Shown piece by piece: positions 1 through 6,604 of a stretch of 14,631 nucleotides of DNA. Every line of letters starts with the position of its first letter. The first letter of the stretch is position 1. The notes below the pieces were generated by a model. The model ran no database searches. It was not told where the DNA came from and worked only from the letters and a program-made list of their open reading frames with translations. A program made the translations under genes and the position numbers. Source of the stretch: Actinomycetota bacterium. Lineage in GTDB: Bacteria; Actinomycetota; Thermoleophilia; UBA2241. The stretch is from assembly GCA_003157715.1 (NCBI GenBank), contig PMKK01000237.1, positions 1-14,631 of the forward strand, in the 5' to 3' direction.

Positions 1-181
1 GAGGTGATCGCCAGCGGCACCCCCGAAGACCTCCTCGAGGCGGCCGGGCACTCCTACACCGGTGAGTATCTGCATCGGGTCCTCGGCGACGAGCGCCAGG
101 CGCCGGTGCGGGCGGCCGAGCGCCGCCGCCCGCCGCCGCGACGATTCCGCCGCGCCCGGGCGCCGAAAGGCGACTCCTTAG
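1..181 (+). CDS. uvrA: UvrA excinuclease subunit A, C-terminal end (partial, apparent frameshift)
   Basis: This is the 3' end of the gene for UvrA, the damage-recognition ATPase of nucleotide excision repair; the rest lies left of the window. In frame 1 the first codons read EVIASGTPEDL and then SYTGEYLHRVLG, the usual last strand and helix of UvrA (family pattern G-T-P-E ... S-x-T-G-x-Y-L). After about position 93 family similarity ends and an Arg/Pro-rich tail follows. Read as given, frame 1 has no stop until 2697, deep inside the convergent gene, which is not credible. Around 121-140 a run of CGC triplets is broken by one extra C at 129-131. Removing it gives an Arg-rich tail ending in -RRKATP and a TAG at 179-181, 17 nt before the stop of the convergent gene. 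I therefore place the end at 181. Identity is confident; the exact end is inference. Confidence 0.8.
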
Positions 182-198
182 GCGAGCTGCGACGAGCG

Positions 199-3100
199 CT
201 ACGGCGTGGCGATGCGCACGGTGCAGACCCGGTAGCCGGCTTCGGTGTTGCCGGCATAATCCACCGAGTAGTAGCGGATGGTGTGGAGCCCGTCGTTGCC
301 GTGAGCGGCCAGGGCCGGAATGAGGACCGACGTGCCCGGCTGCCAGGCGCCGCTGTCGACCTGGTACCAGGTCTGGGCGACCCCCGAGAACGTGTCGGTG
401 CCGGTCAGGTGAACGGTCACGTCTGCTGCTTGCGGGCCGCTCGGCGCGTCGTCTCTGGTGCAGGGGCGCGAGGTGTCGATCAACACCGCGACCGATTTCT
501 CGGCTTCCACCAGACCGGCTTCGTTGGTCGAACGGTAGTAGACCATGACCGGGCCGCTGCCTCCGCCCCGTTTCCAGGCGGTGCTGAAGGCGACGGTGCT
601 GCCGCTCCGCCAGTGGGTGTCGTCGCTCACGCTGTACTGCGTCGTCGTGCCCCCGACGTCGTGCGCCGTCAGCACGAGCATGAACGGCACCGCGTGCCAC
701 GATGCCGACGCGTTGTCGACGGTCACCGGCGCGTTGGTGTCGATCTTCACCGTGCAGCTCTTGTACGGTTCGACGTTGCCGGCGGCATCGGTCGAGCGGT
801 ACTCGACGGTGTGGATGCCGTCGTTGGCGCCGCTTGCCGGGGCCGCGATGACGACCGACGTGCCCGCCGTCCAGGAGACGCCGCCGTCAAGGCTGTACTC
901 GGTTGCGGCGACGCCGCTGCCGCTCGCGTCGCCGGCGGCGAAGTTGAGCGTCACGGCGCTCGTGTGCCAGGCGCCGTCGGCGCCCGAGACGGTGGTCGTC
1001 GGTGGCGTCGCGTCGATCTTCACGGTGCACGAGCCGGCCGTCTCGGTGTGGCCGAGGTAGTCGGTCGAGCGGTACTCGATCGTATGCGAGCCGTCGTTCG
1101 AGCCGTCGAGCGGAGCCTGAACGACCACCGAGGTACCCGCCGTCCACGTAGCCCCGCCGTCAAGGCTGTACTCGGTCGATGCCACGCCACTGCCGGCATC
1201 GCTGGCCGCGAAGCCGACGGTGACCGGGCCGGCGTGCCAGCTGCTGTCTGCACCCGAGACCGAGGTGACCGGCGGGCCCGCGTCGATCTTCACCGTGCAG
1301 CTCTGGGGAAGTTCCACGTTGCCGGCCGCGTCGGTCGAACGGTAGAGCACGGTGTGCGTGCCGTCGTTCGAACCGTCGGATGGCGCCGCGACGACGACCG
1401 AGTCGCCCGTCGTCCACGTAGTTCCGCCGTCGAGGCTGTACTGGGTCGAGACGGCGCCGCGGCCGCTCGCCGCGAAGTCGATGGTGACCGGGCCGGCGTG
1501 CCAGGCGCTGTCGGCGCCGGAGGCCGTCGTGGTCGGGGCCTGGGTGCAGATGTTGACGATCCGTGTGTGGACGGTCTCGACGTTGCCGACGTTGTCGGTC
1601 GAGGTGTAGAGCACCGTGTGCGTGCCGTCGTTCGAACCGTCGGACGGCGCCGCGATGACGACCGAGCCGCCCGCCGTCCACGTGGTTCCGCCGTCGAGGC
1701 TGTACTGGGTAAGGGCGATCCCGCTGCGGGTGTCGGTGCTCGTGAAGGTCACGGTCACCGGTACGTTCGACCACGCCGTGTCGTCGCCGGACGCGGTCGT
1801 GACCGGCGCCGACCTGTCGATCAGGACCGTGCAGCTCTGGGCCGGTCCGGCGTTGCCGGCGACGTCGACAGAGCGGTAGAGCACCGCGTGCGAGCCGTCG
1901 TTCGAGCCGTCGGCCGGCGCCGCGATGACGACCGAGCCGCCCGTCGTCCAGTCGCCGCCGTCGACCTTGTACTGGCTGCAGGCGAACCCGCTGACGGCGT
2001 CGCTGCCCGAGAAGGTGACGGTCACCGGCGTGCGATGCCAGGCGCTGTCGGCGCCGGTCTGCGACGCGGTCGGGGCCGAGGTGTCGATCTTCACCACGCA
2101 GCTCTTGGCCGTCTCTGTGTGGCCGGCCACATCGGTCGAGCGGTAGAGCACGGTGTGCGGGCCGTCGTTGCTGCCGCCGCTCCCGGCCGCGATGACGACC
2201 GAGGTGCCGGTCGTCCAGGAGGTGCCGTTGTCGAGGCTGTACTCGGTCTTCGCGACGCCGCTGCCCGGTCCGTCGTTGCCGGCAAAGACGAGCGTCACCG
2301 CACTGTTGTGCCAGGCGCCGTCGGCGCCCGTGACGCTGGTGACAGGCGCGGCCACGTCGATGTCGACCGTGCAGCTCTTGGCGGCTTCGACGAACCCGGC
2401 GCCGTTGGTCGAGCGGTAGAGCACGGTGTGCGCGCCGTCGTTGCTGCCGTCGGCCGCGGCGGCGATGACGACCGAGGTGCCGGTCGTCCACGTAGTCCCG
2501 CCGTCGAGGCTGTACTCGGTCTTCGTGACACCCGGGCTCGTGCTCGAGAGGCTGAGCGTGACGTTGCTCGCGTGCCAGGCGCCGTCGGCGCCGGAGACGG
2601 TCGTGGTCGGCGCCGTCGTGACGATGTTGACCGTCGAGGTCTTGGCGGTCTCCTGGTTGCCTATCGTGTCGGTCGAGCGGTAGCTCACGGTGTGTGAGCC
2701 GTTGTTGGAGCCATCCGTGGGCGCCGGGATCTGCAGCGTGGTGCCCGTCGTCCAGCTGCCGCTGTCGACCTTGTATTCGGTCTTGGCGACACCGTTCAAG
2801 GCATCGGTGGCCGAGAGGTTCATCGTCACGGCGCTGGCATGCCAGGCGCTGTCGGCGCCGGTCTGCGTGGTGACCGGCGGCGTGGTGTCGATGCGCACGG
2901 CGCGAGTCGTGGTGGGACCCCCTGTGCCGGTGGCATCGACGGCCCGCACGTGGAAGTACCAGATGCCGTCGGCCTTGTTCGAGTAGCTGGTCGCGAGATA
3001 GGCGGTGCCGAGCAGCACGCTTGCCGTGCCGTCCGTCTCGTCTGTCGACACCAGGTCGCCGTAGCCGTCACCGTTGAGGTCGCCGAGGGCGATCCAGAAC

Positions 3101-4320
3101 GGACCGTTGCCGATGGACTTGTCGATCTTCGGCTCGAAGGTGCCGTCGCCGTTGCCGAAGAGGATGCTGAGGCTGTTGCCGGTATGGTTGCTCGTCACGA
3201 GGTCGACCGCGCCGTCCTGGTTCAAGTCGGCCACGGCCAGTGAGTAGGGCAGGCCGCCGGTCGCGTAGTCGACCTTGGCCTTGAAGGTGCCGTCACCGTT
3301 GTTCAGCAGGATGCTGGCGCTGCTGTCCGTGCCGTTGACCGTCTCGATATCGAGCTTGCCGTCCTTGTTCACGTCGGCGACGATCACGGTCTCGGGGCCT
3401 TTGCCGGTGGCGTAGTCGACGTGCGTGTTGAAGCTGCCGTTGCCCTTCCCGGTCAATACGCTGACGTTGTTGCTGTCGTAGTTGGCCGTGACGAGGTCGG
3501 TCTTGCCGTCGCCGTTGACGTCGCCGAGGTCGATCGACGTCGGGTGGGTCGAGGTGGTGAAGTCCGTCTTGGTGGCGAAGGTGCCGTTGCCGTTGCCCAG
3601 CAGCACGCTCACCGTGTTGGCCGTCGAGTTGGCCGCGACGATGTCCAGCTTGCCGTCGCTGTTGACGTCGCCCAGGCGCAGGCACTCGGGAGCCGAGCCC
3701 GTCGGGTAGTCGACATGCGCGCTGAACGTGCCGTCGCCCTTGTTCAGAAGGACGCTGGCCGTGCTGGCGTCGGTGTTGCCGGTCACGATGTCGGGCTTGC
3801 CGTCGCCGTTGACGTCGCCGACCGCCATCGACCAGGGCTTCGTGCCGGTCGCGTAGTTCACGGCGGTCTTGAAGGTGCCGTTGCCGTTGCCCAGCAGGAC
3901 GCTGACGGTGTTCGAACCCGAGTTCTCGACCACGAGGTCGAGCTTGCCGTCGCCGTTCAGATCGACGAGCCGGTCTTCGGCCGGGTTGGTGCCGACCGTG
4001 TAGGGGACTCGCGGCAGAAAATCGAGCGACTGGCGGTCGGTCGTCGTGTCGGGCACCGAGTCGGCTTTCTGGTCGAGCAGGACCGAATACCCCGCGATCG
4101 GCGAGCTCGTCGCGGTCGTCGGGTTCCAGGTGAACGCGGGGCTGTTGTTCGAATACCAGGTGGTCTCGACCGGGTGGGTCGACGAGGCGAGGCCGGTCAC
4201 GGCGCCGGGCACGGTGCCCGAACCTGCGTTGGCGTAGCCTACCCCGACGATCATGCAGGCGAGTGCGAGCAAGCCGGCGACGGTCACTACCTTGCGGTGG
4301 GTGCTTACGTTCTTGCTCAC
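199..4320 (-). CDS. Secreted repeat protein: signal peptide, nested seven-bladed VCBS/FG-GAP propeller, ten OmpL47-like Ig-type repeats
   Basis: This 1373-residue protein is predicted to act outside the cell. It starts with GTG at 4318-4320, 6 nt after a GGAGG. Residues 1-32 are a signal peptide: basic start, hydrophobic core, and an A-N-A signal peptidase I-type site. Cys22 lacks a good lipobox. Residues 34-95 and 442-476 look like two halves of one Fn3-like domain. Between them, residues 116-438 hold seven FG-GAP/VCBS blades, each with a calcium-type D-x-N-x-D-G-x-x-D loop. Residues 478-1373 are ten Ig-like units of 88-91 residues of the OmpL47 type, recognised by W-H-x-x-x-V-T, Y-S-L-D-G-G, D-G-S-N-D-G and Y-R-S-T-D motifs. 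The last two units are diverged. I see no LPxTG, C-terminal membrane segment or enzyme domain. The role is unknown; adhesion or cell-surface structure would fit. It lies alone, convergent to uvrA and divergent from uvrC. Confidence 0.93.
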   Translation of the reverse strand: MSKNVSTHRKVVTVAGLLALACMIVGVGYANAGSGTVPGAVTGLASSTHPVETTWYSNNSPAFTWNPTTATSSPIAGYSVLLDQKADSVPDTTTDRQSLDFLPRVPYTVGTNPAEDRLVDLNGDGKLDLVVENSGSNTVSVLLGNGNGTFKTAVNYATGTKPWSMAVGDVNGDGKPDIVTGNTDASTASVLLNKGDGTFSAHVDYPTGSAPECLRLGDVNSDGKLDIVAANSTANTVSVLLGNGNGTFATKTDFTTSTHPTSIDLGDVNGDGKTDLVTANYDSNNVSVLTGKGNGSFNTHVDYATGKGPETVIVADVNKDGKLDIETVNGTDSSASILLNNGDGTFKAKVDYATGGLPYSLAVADLNQDGAVDLVTSNHTGNSLSILFGNGDGTFEPKIDKSIGNGPFWIALGDLNGDGYGDLVSTDETDGTASVLLGTAYLATSYSNKADGIWYFHVRAVDATGTGGPTTTRAVRIDTTPPVTTQTGADSAWHASAVTMNLSATDALNGVAKTEYKVDSGSWTTGTTLQIPAPTDGSNNGSHTVSYRSTDTIGNQETAKTSTVNIVTTAPTTTVSGADGAWHASNVTLSLSSTSPGVTKTEYSLDGGTTWTTGTSVVIAAAADGSNDGAHTVLYRSTNGAGFVEAAKSCTVDIDVAAPVTSVTGADGAWHNSAVTLVFAGNDGPGSGVAKTEYSLDNGTSWTTGTSVVIAAGSGGSNDGPHTVLYRSTDVAGHTETAKSCVVKIDTSAPTASQTGADSAWHRTPVTVTFSGSDAVSGFACSQYKVDGGDWTTGGSVVIAAPADGSNDGSHAVLYRSVDVAGNAGPAQSCTVLIDRSAPVTTASGDDTAWSNVPVTVTFTSTDTRSGIALTQYSLDGGTTWTAGGSVVIAAPSDGSNDGTHTVLYTSTDNVGNVETVHTRIVNICTQAPTTTASGADSAWHAGPVTIDFAASGRGAVSTQYSLDGGTTWTTGDSVVVAAPSDGSNDGTHTVLYRSTDAAGNVELPQSCTVKIDAGPPVTSVSGADSSWHAGPVTVGFAASDAGSGVASTEYSLDGGATWTAGTSVVVQAPLDGSNDGSHTIEYRSTDYLGHTETAGSCTVKIDATPPTTTVSGADGAWHTSAVTLNFAAGDASGSGVAATEYSLDGGVSWTAGTSVVIAAPASGANDGIHTVEYRSTDAAGNVEPYKSCTVKIDTNAPVTVDNASASWHAVPFMLVLTAHDVGGTTTQYSVSDDTHWRSGSTVAFSTAWKRGGGSGPVMVYYRSTNEAGLVEAEKSVAVLIDTSRPCTRDDAPSGPQAADVTVHLTGTDTFSGVAQTWYQVDSGAWQPGTSVLIPALAAHGNDGLHTIRYYSVDYAGNTEAGYRVCTVRIATP
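202..2889 (-). repeat. Ten tandem OmpL47-like Ig-type repeats (protein residues 478-1373)
   Basis: There are ten units of 264-273 nt. In gene order they begin near positions 2889, 2619, 2355, 2082, 1815, 1545, 1281, 1011, 738 and 474. Units 1-8 share G-A-D-[SG]-A-W-H, V-T-[VL], Y-S-L-D-G-G-T-T-W-T, D-G-S-N-D-G, H-T-V-L-Y-R-S-T-D and C-T-V-K-I-D. Units 9 and 10 have lost the G-A-D-x-A-W-H core wholly or in part. Most units carry one cysteine just before the last strand. Units 5 and 6 (1546-1815 and 1282-1545) are still close at the DNA level, which suggests recent duplication or gene conversion. Confidence 0.9.
3007..3975 (-). repeat. Seven FG-GAP/VCBS propeller repeats (protein residues 116-438)
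   Basis: Seven tandem copies are encoded. The first Asp of the calcium loop falls at residues 120, 169, 218, 267, 316, 365 and 414, an exact period of 49 residues (147 nt). Each unit reads roughly G-D-[VL]-N-G-D-G-K-x-D-[IL]-V, then S-V-L-L-G-N-G-[ND]-G-T-F, then Y-A-T-G-x-x-P. Seven such units are the number needed to close a seven-bladed beta-propeller. Each D-x-N-x-D-G-x-x-D loop resembles the calcium loops of integrin alpha and bacterial VCBS proteins. The fold and metal binding are inferred from the motif. Confidence 0.9.
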
Positions 4321-4326
4321 GTCGAT

Positions 4327-4331
4327 CCTCC
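4327..4331 (-). promoter_or_regulatory. Ribosome binding site of the secreted repeat protein
   Basis: On the minus strand GGAGG ends 6 nt before the GTG at 4318-4320. It fixes that GTG as the start. The hydrophobic signal-peptide core follows about ten codons later, which agrees. Confidence 0.8.
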
Positions 4332-4372
4332 GATGGACGGTTCTGCGAGGCGACGGTCTGCCAACGCCCGTC

Positions 4373-4416
4373 GAGTACGGTTTGTCCGTTGCCTTACGTT
4401 ATCGGCGTACGTACTC
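4373..4416 (-). promoter_or_regulatory. Inverted repeat in the upstream region of the secreted repeat protein
   Basis: Two perfect 7-nt arms (4373-4379 and 4410-4416) are separated by 30 nt, about 55 nt upstream of the GTG start. The interior contains further short self-complementary pieces (TACG/CGTA). It could be a structured mRNA leader or an operator. I could not match it to a known riboswitch. Confidence 0.35.
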
Positions 4417-4590
4417 ACAGCATTAGTGTTGGCAAACGGGACGACGTTCGGACTAGGACGATCGTCTACCTGCCGCGGCCGGCGGCCGTCCGGAGCCCTC
4501 GGAGACGTGTCGCCGGCAGGCCTGCTCCCGTGAGACGACGAGCCGCGAGGGCCTTCGCGGGCGAGCCCGACCCGGCTTCTCCACAGGTGG

Positions 4591-4596
4591 GATAAT
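4591..4596 (+). promoter_or_regulatory. Candidate -10 element for uvrC (near-leaderless transcript)
   Basis: GATAAT lies 10 nt before the uvrC ATG. The only Shine-Dalgarno-like sequence, AGGTGGG at 4586-4592, is about 14 nt from the ATG and overlaps this box. A transcript starting at or just before the ATG would be leaderless, which is common in actinobacteria. No convincing -35 is visible, so this is tentative. Confidence 0.3.
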
Positions 4597-4606
4597 CAAT
4601 GGTGAC

Positions 4607-6544
4607 ATGAGCGAGAAGCGACACGACGAGGCGATCGCCGCACTGCGCGAGACGGCCCGCCGGGCGCCGGCGGCGCCCGGCGTCTACCGCTGGCTCGACG
4701 GCGACGGTGGCGTGCTCTATGTGGGCAAGGCGAAGGACCTGCGCAAGCGGCTGGCTTCGTATTTTCGGGGCGGCGCCGCGGCGCCCGTGGGTCACATCGC
4801 CGAAATGGTCGCCCGGGCGCGGTCGATCGAGTACGTCGTGACCGCCTCCGAGACCGAGGCGCTGCTGCTCGAGGACAACTTCATCAAGGAGGCGCGTCCG
4901 CCGTTCAACCTGCGCCTGCGCGACGACAAGAGCTACCCTTTCATCGAGATCACGCTCATCGACGAATGGCCCCGGGTGCGCTTCTTTCGCGGCCGGCATG
5001 TGCCGGGCAACCTCTACTTCGGCCCTTTCTCGAACGCTCGCAAGGTGCGCGAGACGCTCGAGTTGATCGGGCGCATCTTCCCTTATCGCAAGTGCAAGGC
5101 CGAGCGGCCGGGTCGGCCGAGCGGCTCGCCCTGCCTGCAGTACTTCATCGACCGATCCCTGGGGCCGTGCGACGATCGTGTCTCGCACGACGACTACCTC
5201 GAGGTGATCGACCAGGTGGTGGCCTTCTTGCGCGGGCGGCTGTCCGAAGTCGGCCGGGAGATCGAACGGGACATGCGCGTCGCCGCGGCGGGGCGCGAGT
5301 TCGAGAAGGCCGCTCTGCTGCGCGACCGGCTCGAAGCCGTGCGTCACGTCCAGGAGCGCCAGGCCGTCGAACAGGAAGGCTCGGGGTCGTTCGACGTGCT
5401 CGGTCTGTGGCAGGGCGACCCCGGCGGCAATCTGCAGGTGTTCCGCGTGCGCGACGGGGCGCTGGTCGCGCGCCAGACCTTCTTCGTCGAAAACACCGCC
5501 GGGCGCGACGCGGGCGAGCTCGTCGAAGAGTTCGCGCTGGGGTACTACGGTGACGGCGTGAGTATTCCCGGCACGGTGATCGCGCCACTCGACGGCGACG
5601 CGGCCGAACTCTCGGCGGTGCTGTCGCGGCGTCGCGGGTCGCGCGTCGAGGTGCGCCGTGCGTTGCGCGGGCCCAAGCGCCGGATGCTCGAGATGGCCCA
5701 GGGCAACGCCGCCCAGGCGGCCCGCGAAGAAGAGGCGCGTCTGGCTCGCACGCGCGAGGCGCGCGAAGAGGCGCTGCTCGGCCTGCGCGACGCCCTGGGG
5801 CTGGCCGACCTGCCGCTGCGCATCGAATGTTACGACATCTCGAACCTGGGCGATCAGCACGCCGTCGGCTCGATGGTGGTCTTCGAGGACGGCCGCCCGC
5901 GCAAGGCTCACTACCGCAAGTTCGCGATCCGTTCGGTCGTCGGTCAGGACGACTTCGCGATGATCCACGAGATGGTCGCACGCAGGTTCCGGCGGTTCGC
6001 GGCCGCCACGGCAGGCGCCGCGCCGGGCGCCGACGACGCCGGGATCGTCGATGCCGCTGGGGCCGCCGACGCCGCCGACAACGAGCACTACGACGAGAGC
6101 TTTGCCAGCAGGCCGAGCCTGATCGTGATCGACGGGGGCAAGGGGCAGCTCACGGCCGCGCTCGAGGCGCTGCGCGAGAGCGCCGTCGAGGTGGCCGTCA
6201 TCGGCCTGGCCAAGCAGCGCGAGGAGGTCTTCGTACCGGGGCGCGCGGCGCCGCTCACGCTGCCGCCCGACGATCCGGCGTCGCTGCTTCTGCAGCGCAT
6301 ACGCGACGAGGCGCACCGCTTTGCAGTAACCTTTCATCGACAGCGGCGCGGCGGCGATCTGCGCCGGGCGTCGATCTTCGACGAGCTGCCCAAGGTGGGG
6401 CCGGTGCGCCGGCGGGCGATCCTCACCCATTTCGGCAGTCCCGAGCGCTTCATCGCCGCCTCGCGTGACGAGATCGAGCAGGTGCCCGGACTACCGCGGC
6501 GGGTAGCGCGCGAGATCTACGCACACCTGCACAAGGCGGGCTAG
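4607..6544 (+). CDS. uvrC: UvrC excinuclease subunit C
   Basis: UvrC makes both incisions flanking a lesion in nucleotide excision repair after UvrA and UvrB load at damage. The 645-residue product is near the usual length (about 600-650). Residues 24-100 are the GIY-YIG nuclease (PGVYRW, LYVGKAK, then LLLEDNFIK) that makes the 3' cut. Residues 219-250 are the UVR motif that contacts UvrB. Residues 400-580 are the RNase H-like nuclease for the 5' cut, with Asp410 (IECYDIS), Asp509 (VIDGGKGQ) and His570 (DEAHRFA). The C-terminus (about 590-645) carries tandem helix-hairpin-helix motifs (LPKVGPVRRRAIL, VPGLPRRVAREI). Two oddities: an Ala/Asp/Gly-rich insert at about 465-498 inside the RNase H domain, and Ser184 where many UvrCs have a conserved Cys in R-C-x-x-P-C. 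The start is the first ATG in frame. A strong inverted repeat follows the stop. Confidence 0.98.
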   Translation: MSEKRHDEAIAALRETARRAPAAPGVYRWLDGDGGVLYVGKAKDLRKRLASYFRGGAAAPVGHIAEMVARARSIEYVVTASETEALLLEDNFIKEARPPFNLRLRDDKSYPFIEITLIDEWPRVRFFRGRHVPGNLYFGPFSNARKVRETLELIGRIFPYRKCKAERPGRPSGSPCLQYFIDRSLGPCDDRVSHDDYLEVIDQVVAFLRGRLSEVGREIERDMRVAAAGREFEKAALLRDRLEAVRHVQERQAVEQEGSGSFDVLGLWQGDPGGNLQVFRVRDGALVARQTFFVENTAGRDAGELVEEFALGYYGDGVSIPGTVIAPLDGDAAELSAVLSRRRGSRVEVRRALRGPKRRMLEMAQGNAAQAAREEEARLARTREAREEALLGLRDALGLADLPLRIECYDISNLGDQHAVGSMVVFEDGRPRKAHYRKFAIRSVVGQDDFAMIHEMVARRFRRFAAATAGAAPGADDAGIVDAAGAADAADNEHYDESFASRPSLIVIDGGKGQLTAALEALRESAVEVAVIGLAKQREEVFVPGRAAPLTLPPDDPASLLLQRIRDEAHRFAVTFHRQRRGGDLRRASIFDELPKVGPVRRRAILTHFGSPERFIAASRDEIEQVPGLPRRVAREIYAHLHKAG

Positions 6545-6547
6545 AAA

Positions 6548-6573
6548 CGGCCGCGGCGCCGGTGTCGCGGCCG
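6548..6573 (+). terminator. Hairpin just after uvrC, possible factor-assisted terminator
   Basis: Perfect 8-bp arms CGGCCGCG (6548-6555) and CGCGGCCG (6566-6573) with a 10-nt loop begin 3 nt after the uvrC stop codon. There is no T-tract, so it is not a canonical intrinsic terminator. Actinobacterial terminators often lack one. It could also stabilise the 3' end of the uvrC mRNA. Confidence 0.4.
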
Positions 6574-6604
6574 GTCCGGGCGCGCTGCCGCGGCGTCCGG
6601 AGTG

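Larger units (their letters stand above)
4321..4606. other. Divergent intergenic region between the repeat-protein gene and uvrC
   Basis: I find no credible gene in these 286 nt. The part at about 4381-4440 is clearly richer in A and T than its surroundings, the likely place for one or both divergent promoters, but I cannot assign good -35/-10 pairs. It holds an inverted repeat (GAGTACG at 4373-4379, CGTACTC at 4410-4416) and a short hairpin (CCGCGA at 4543-4548, TCGCGG at 4555-4560). GATAAT at 4591-4596 resembles a -10 box for uvrC. Confidence 0.6.

Noticed and set aside
48..78. Lipoprotein signal at Cys22 of the repeat protein
   Set aside because: The residues before Cys22 (A-L-A) lack the usual Leu at -3, and a good A-N-A signal peptidase I site follows at residue 32. 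The coding position is about 4255-4257; I do not call it a lipoprotein.
4..2697. Plus-strand open frame of about 900 codons running from uvrA through the antisense of the repeat gene
   Set aside because: Beyond position 93 it is the antisense of a regular, GC-rich repeat gene. Its apparent repeats (R-A-V-x-H-G-V-R-A-V-V and similar) mirror the Ig-like units. The minus-strand frame has a signal peptide, a ribosome site and clear domain motifs, so the plus frame is a shadow.
545..2986. A series of 70-170-codon plus-strand frames repeating M-C-x-P-S-[FL]-x-P-S
   Set aside because: They recur once per Ig-like unit because they are antisense to it, and none has a ribosome binding site.
199..4320. 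CRISPR-like or mobile-element repeats in the first 4 kb
   Set aside because: The 147-nt and 264-273-nt periodicities are in frame and encode propeller blades and Ig-like domains. There are no spacers, terminal inverted repeats or transposase.
4321..4400. Cyclic-di-GMP-I riboswitch before the surface-protein gene
   Set aside because: Only a partial resemblance is visible on the minus strand (ACAAACC, then GGGCG). The diagnostic GACGCAAAGCC segment and a second conserved helix are not seen. A covariance search would settle it.
4466..6430. Long minus-strand open frame opposite uvrC (about 650 codons)
   Set aside because: The plus frame is an unmistakable UvrC with catalytic residues. The antisense frame has no recognisable motifs and is explained by GC-rich codon bias.
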